A stretch of DNA of 64,000 nucleotides from Chondrosia reniformis (lineage: Eukaryota > Porifera > Demospongiae > Chondrillida > Chondrillidae). A program made the translations under genes and the position numbers. Shown here one piece after another: positions 58,951 to 64,000 of this stretch (within the stretch, counting starts at the first letter, position 1; each line of letters opens with the position of its first letter). Where the stretch lies: positions 2,418,001 through 2,482,000 of the forward strand of contig OX359195.1 in the NCBI GenBank assembly GCA_947172415.1. Reading direction: 5' to 3'. The notes beneath the pieces were generated by a model. The model made no database searches, was not told the origin of the DNA, and saw nothing but the letters and a program-made list of their open reading frames with translations.

Positions 58951-61900
58951 ATGGGAAATGCGTTGAATTGTGTGCGTCGTCGAACTGCTTCACAAAGGGC
59001 ACATCAGGACAGGACACGTCATTCAAAAAAGGAGCAAACTGGAAGTGAGTGATTAACACGAGTAATCTAATACCATTACTTTCTTTACGAGAGGCAGAGA
59101 ATTCGAAACTAGACAGCCATTTTTGCCTCCAACCTGCTATAGATAGTGGAAATATCATGCAATATTAATGTTAATTGTTTTTGCTGATCAATCAGTGGAA
59201 CTTTTATCTTACGTTAATAAAGTTATGTAATTCTATAACTATACTAAAAAAATTAATCAAATTGCACACAACCTTATTGAGCAACATGAACAATAATTTG
59301 TGTGAAAAGCTCATGCACCTACGTATATGCAGCAAGCACATTCCCTTCAAAATCTTATATAGCAAGAGAGGGAACTCTAATAACTATTTTTCACTCTTAC
59401 TTAATGTGTTTAAAAAGGACACACCTCTCCACCATTTTTTGAGTGTCTATATCCTAAACACACTATTATACCATGCAGTGGTAATTTAGCAGTAGTGGGA
59501 AGCCAGCGCCACTATATGGTGGGTTATGACAACCACCTTTTTACAGTGCATGTGTAGACCTAGGACTATCTAGGACTTCTAGTGAGTTTTTGACTATCAC
59601 AAAGGCATTATAACCCTATATATACCTATAGGCAGTATTCTCTAAAATGTTTGAGAATTAGTCTGAGTGCTGAATTTAGAAATCTAGAAAGGGGTTTGAT
59701 AGTACATTTGCAAGAGTCAAACATTTGTATAACTTATTAAAATGTTCAGGTTCTGGTCAATGAATACTTATTTTATTTACCAATGAATGTATTTAGATGT
59801 TGTTAGAGAGTTCCTCAGTGAGACTGTCCATTCATTTCTTGGGAGATGTGATTTTAAAAGAGTTGGTGCTTCTCTGAGAGCAGCTAATGTCATTTCAGTT
59901 GGAGAGTTCCAGAGACTTCAAGCTTGTCCCCAGTTGGAGGATGCTAACAGGTTCCTGTACAGTCTCTTGGATGGAGACCCTTCTACAAGGAAACTTGGAG
60001 CTCTCTCTGCAGCACTGAAGGATGACACTACACATGACGGACATCAAGAACTAGCTCAACTGATTGACCAGTTTCTACAAAGAGAGGATATAGGTGTGGG
60101 TGTGGTCATTTATATATCGAATTACAATCTTTGTCATGAACCACATTTATTAACCACAAGTGTTTTAGTGTTATGTACGTATATATACCGATGATGTATA
60201 CAATTAACGTATTATTAATGATGACACAATTTCTCTCTTCAGATCAGGGAAGACATCTTGATATCCCCACCTCTCCTCACAGTGATGTTACTCCTGGTCT
60301 TAGTGAAGTGAGTGTATTCACATAGCAACAGTTATATATGTACATTTGCAATACTTCATATACCCCGTTGCCGGGGCAACCACCTGTGTATATATTTCGT
60401 AACCGGGATATATCAGGATTTAAGAAGCTATATACTGCCATCGGATTCTTAAATCCTGTTATATCCCTGCCCAAATATGGTAAACTAAGACGTTTCTACT
60501 TGGAGGGTGGACAATTCTCCTTATATTTAGGACAGTTGGAGTAGTCAGGGCAAGAGCATTCTATAAAGTCATCAGCGTTTAAGCCAAACTAACCAGACGC
60601 CAGATGAGCCATCCTGAAAGTCACGCCAAAATAACGATAAGAAGCTACGGAGTATATATCACTTATACCATGGCGCTTCGGTGTATATGGGTTTATATAC
60701 ATATTCGCGCCCTCGTGACTCGTACGTATAAAACCCATTTACACCTCAGCGCCGTGGTATAACTAATACATATACTGTACCAGTCAGTGAACATTTTACG
60801 GGTTGTACCCGTAGGTATATTCGTACGGTTTGCTCACGGGTTTCCAGTGGTTTTACGATGAATAGCAATACTTGCAAAGTGAACGGTTTTACGGTTTCTA
60901 CTGACGTATTAACAAAAGGTATTCGATACGTACGTACGTTATTCAAGAAGCGCTACAATCGTTCGGTAGTGTAAAAATATTGCATATAAACATTCCTTAC
61001 ATTAACAACTTGACGTTGACAGACAGGTAAAACTGTTGCAAGATTAGAACAAGTTTATTGAACAGTTTACACCGGGTACGGGTACGGGCTTTGACTGTTC
61101 AATTTTTACTGACTGGTACCGTAGCTTGCATTTTATTAGAGTAAATTGTTCTTTTTATTTATAACTTTAATTAATCTTCAGAAAATAGAAATAATAACTA
61201 TTCTTATAGAAGTATATTCTCTGTATGTGTGTGACCCAACCAGGTTTTATATTAAATACAACTTTGCAGCTAAGTTATGTGTTCAGTTAGTCATATAATA
61301 TAGAGCTATTTTACTTCCTGAATACTTATACAATAGTTAATGATATACATACTCTCCTTCTTCCTAATGTACAGAATGCTCTGACCAAACTTAAGGAGAT
61401 GTACCAAAGTCCAGTCATATCATACCACTGGCTGCTGAAACTATCTAAAGTGGACTTTGTCAAACTCCAACTCATAGAGTCACCAGAATTGAAAGTGAGA
61501 AAAGCTGAGCTACAGTGCACTCTATCTGTAGTTCAAGCGTCAGCTACTGGTCAGTCACATGACATCAAAGGAAAGTTCATCGGCCTGCAGGAGATCTTGC
61601 AGTACGAGCCTGTACAACCTCCAAGGAAACGCATCCTGCTGGAAGGAGAGCCTGGTATAGGCAAGTCCACTCTGACCAAACAGCTGTGCTACAAGTTTGC
61701 TGAGGGTACGTTTGCCAGTGAATACAAGCTAGTCATTCGCGTAGTACTCCGAGGTCTCCCTTCCGATACCACACTGAGTGTAGAGGACCTAGTTCGTAGC
61801 TGTACCAGTGATGTTGGGGCAAGTTTTGATGAAGAAGATGTGTCCACTTTGAGTCGGTACATCACAGCCAACAAGGGAAAGGACACACTGTTGATCATGG

Positions 61901-64000
61901 ATGGCTACGATGAGTTCCCTGAAGAGCTACAGGAGAAATCTCTGGTTGCAGACATTCTAATTGGCAAGACCCTCCCCCAGTCATCCTTCATCATCACATC
62001 CCGACCACAAGCATCAGCTCCTCTACACGACAATATAGACAGACGCATTAAGGTGAGTGGATTTGGAGAGGAAGGGATTGAGCAGTTTATAAGAGAGTAT
62101 TACGGAGAGTCATCTAGTTCTGTAGCTGATGCTTTACTAGCAAGGCTGAACTCTACCATGCCTCGAATCAAAGCCATGTGCTTCATCCCTCTGATCCTGC
62201 TGATGACATGTTATGTCAATGATGTCCTTGATGCCCCTCCCGATACAATCAGTGGTCTATTTAAAAGCATCATCTGCCTCACTGTGAAGCGACACTTTGA
62301 GAAGAATGGAGTGGAACTGAAAATTGGCAGTTTTGAGGATGTCCTGCGACTCTGTCCCCGTTTGATCAAACTGAGTCAACGTGCCTTGGATGGTGTGCTG
62401 AAAGATGTCATCATTTTCCCCAATCTGGAGCTGTCAGAAGATGATCATTTTGGTCTAATGAACTGCATTTCTTATCGAAGTGCCTTTGGTGGAGTCATTG
62501 GATCGTACCACTTTCTTCACAGAACAGTTCAAGAGTTCCTTGCAGCTTGTGCAGTCAAGCAGTTACCTGCTGAGGAACAGAGAAAGTTCTGGAAAGAGAG
62601 ACTTGTTCTTGGGTACAACAAGAGAGGAGAGTTTTTCTTATCAGACTCTAACTACGAGATGCCATTCCTTTTCTTCTGCGGCATTGGAGGACTAGAGAAT
62701 GATGCTGTGAGAGACCTCTTGTTTGAGCCACTTGCATTTACCAATGATCACAGGTTTGCTGGAGGGACCCCTTTCACTGAGATTGCTACAGCGGTAGCAG
62801 AGAGCAGAAATGAAGAGCTGTGTCAAAGGTTCATGGAGTGTTGCAGTCATGCTGACACTAGTGATCTCAGCCCCCATCAGCTCAACAGTTTAGCTTACCT
62901 GATCACCATCAGCAGACACATGAAACGACTGTCAGTTTTGGATAAAAATCGAACTGATTCCTTTTTTAAGCAAATATCTGGAAAAGTGACATATTTGGAA
63001 GAAGTCATAATTAAAAGTGAGTTGATATTGTTAGTTGAGATATGTGAAAAAACACTTTTGTTAACTGTTGACATGCCATATATAGAAGAAGTTACAAATT
63101 AATAGATCCAGTACAGTGTGTATTGATTGCTTCTAATACCTTAAGCTTGTAATTATCTTTGAAGAATATTCAACCATTAACTGATGACACTCATCACTTT
63201 CCTTCTATAGCATACTCAGTGAGAGAGTCTGTTGTACTTCAAGATTTTTTAAAGTTGCAAAGTTTCCTAAATAAACTGACCTTTCTATTAGGGGTAAGTT
63301 TGAAGTCCAAGTCCAGTTTTATGGCTTCTTTAATTGTGTTGTTTTGTAAATGTTTACCAAACTTATATAAAGTACATTTAAACTTATATATGTATGTATA
63401 TACTGTACTGTTTAATATACGTTTTACATCTGTACAGGAACCTGAAGTGAGAGAACATTACATTTCAGCGATGTCTGATATTGTTTCATTTCATTCAAAG
63501 GGACTTGAACACCTTGCGATACATTTCATTTATGGTGAGTCATGTCAACTGTGTATGTCAGTGAAATGTAATATCTTCTTGTTACTATTGTGTGAATATC
63601 ATTGAAAGTGATCATCTAAATATAGTCACATGTGACAGTCACTAGTGTGTGTACATACTGCACAAGTCTGAGACACTAGTGTTGTCATTCACTGCACAAG
63701 TCATGAGTTGTGAAGTTGCTAACTTTAAATGATACCACAAACTATATCCTTTCTATGTAGTTAGTCAGAATGTGAAGGCAAGTGTGCTAATGAGCTCAGT
63801 AGTTACTTGTCGTCAGTTGAAATCTCTTAGTCTGATGAGTGTCAACTTTACACATGAAGACTTAAAGGTCTTACTTGACAACCTGTCACAATTGGTTACC
63901 ATGGAGATGATGTTTTGTGAATATAAAGGTGGTGATATTGATGCCAGTGTCAATGTGAGTTGTGGAATACATACAAGTGTAAAGAACAGTAAAACCTCTC
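58951..64000 (+). CDS. NLR3: CARD-NACHT-LRR innate receptor-like protein, runs off the window
   Basis: Exons in phase: 58951-59044 (MGNALNCVRRRTASQ), 59797-60093 (CARD-like: VVREFLSETVHSFLG, ANRFLYSLLDGD), 60243-60307, 61375-63016 (NACHT), 63211-63293, 63438-63534, 63761-63954 (LRR), continuing beyond 64000. Walker A is GEPGIGKST and Walker B is LLIMDGYDEFP. The N-terminus MGN with a cysteine at residue 7 fits N-myristoylation plus palmitoylation, so this receptor may be membrane-anchored; that is a prediction. The NACHT exon is nearly identical to those of NLR1 and NLR2, while the CARD differs clearly from both CARDs of NLR2. No stop or frameshift in the visible exons. Confidence 0.82.
60385..60465. 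repeat. Imperfect palindrome in an NLR3 intron
   Basis: GGGATATATCAGGATTTAAG near 60410 pairs with CTTAAATCCTGTTATATCCC near 60450. Probably a short foldback element. Confidence 0.65.
60655..60765. repeat. Second foldback element in the same NLR3 intron
   Basis: TTATACCATGGCGCTTCGGT pairs with the inverse near 60750 (CAGCGCCGTGGTATAA); the arms are about 35 bases. Confidence 0.7.
60780..61116. mobile_element. MITE of Tc1 type in an NLR3 intron (337 bp)
   Basis: Ends CCAGTCAGTGAAC and the inverse of CCAGTCAGTAAAAATT, flanked by TA (60778-60779, 61117-61118). Subterminal CGGGTACGGG motifs recall element 2. No gene. Confidence 0.8.

Noticed and set aside
59175-59489. 104-codon frame in an NLR3 intron
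   Set aside because: Low-complexity Asn/Leu/Ile-rich translation of AT-rich intron, no domain.
1-64000. tRNA or rRNA genes
   Set aside because: No cloverleaf with a GGTTCGAATCC-like arm or rRNA core sequence was noticed on either strand; a tRNAscan run would settle it.

Overview
The window looks like invertebrate animal nuclear DNA, most likely a sponge (demosponge). The grounds are short introns with GT/AG junctions, AT-rich non-coding DNA full of Tc1/mariner-type debris, and a cluster of NLR genes built as death-fold (Death or CARD) - NACHT - leucine-rich repeats, a gene family known to be greatly expanded in sponges. A cnidarian is the main alternative. There is no sign of bacterial or viral genes. 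All exon boundaries were read by eye and checked by phase arithmetic; there is no transcript evidence.

Layout. (1) 137-14557, minus strand: a nine-exon gene like formin-binding protein 4 (FNBP4) with two WW domains. It carries two in-frame stops and a 3.4 kb Tc1-like transposon (597-3981) in its last intron. (2) 15778-27476, plus: NLR1 (Death-NACHT-LRR). A second Tc1-like transposon (20310-24903) sits where three LRR exons should be. (3) 27893-28160: a remnant of the FNBP4 3' exon. (4) 28436-38711, minus: a 14-exon secreted or surface LRR-immunoglobulin gene with a frameshift in its last exon. (5) 39490-43815: a pseudogene fragment and a longer 5'-truncated copy of a Myt1/PKMYT1-type kinase, with another FNBP4 3' remnant (40825-41315) between them. 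(6) 44735-53100, plus: NLR2 (CARD-CARD-NACHT-LRR), 15 exons in phase throughout, about 1306 residues, the only fully intact large gene here. (7) 54060-56811, minus: a second, 5'-truncated FNBP4 copy with a frameshift. (8) 58951 to the window end, plus: NLR3 (CARD-NACHT-LRR), intact as far as visible.

The organising principle is a repeated unit in which an FNBP4-like gene (minus) and an NLR gene (plus) lie head to head, with consecutive units tail to tail. Copies have been reshuffled by duplication, exon exchange and transposon insertion. The three NLRs share nearly the same NACHT exon and LRR exon series but differ in their N-terminal domains. These domains sit on exons whose phases are all 1-1, so they can be exchanged without breaking the frame.

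The most unusual items are: (a) two different Tc1-like transposons that each carry a second gene for a BEN-domain protein and have arrays of about 22-bp repeats just inside their ends; (b) a well-formed hammerhead ribozyme motif at the 5' end of a short dispersed repeat family; (c) modular swapping of the NLR N-terminal exons, including a fossil start exon left inside an NLR2 intron; and (d) two FNBP4 copies disabled by different lesions in the same proline-rich exon.
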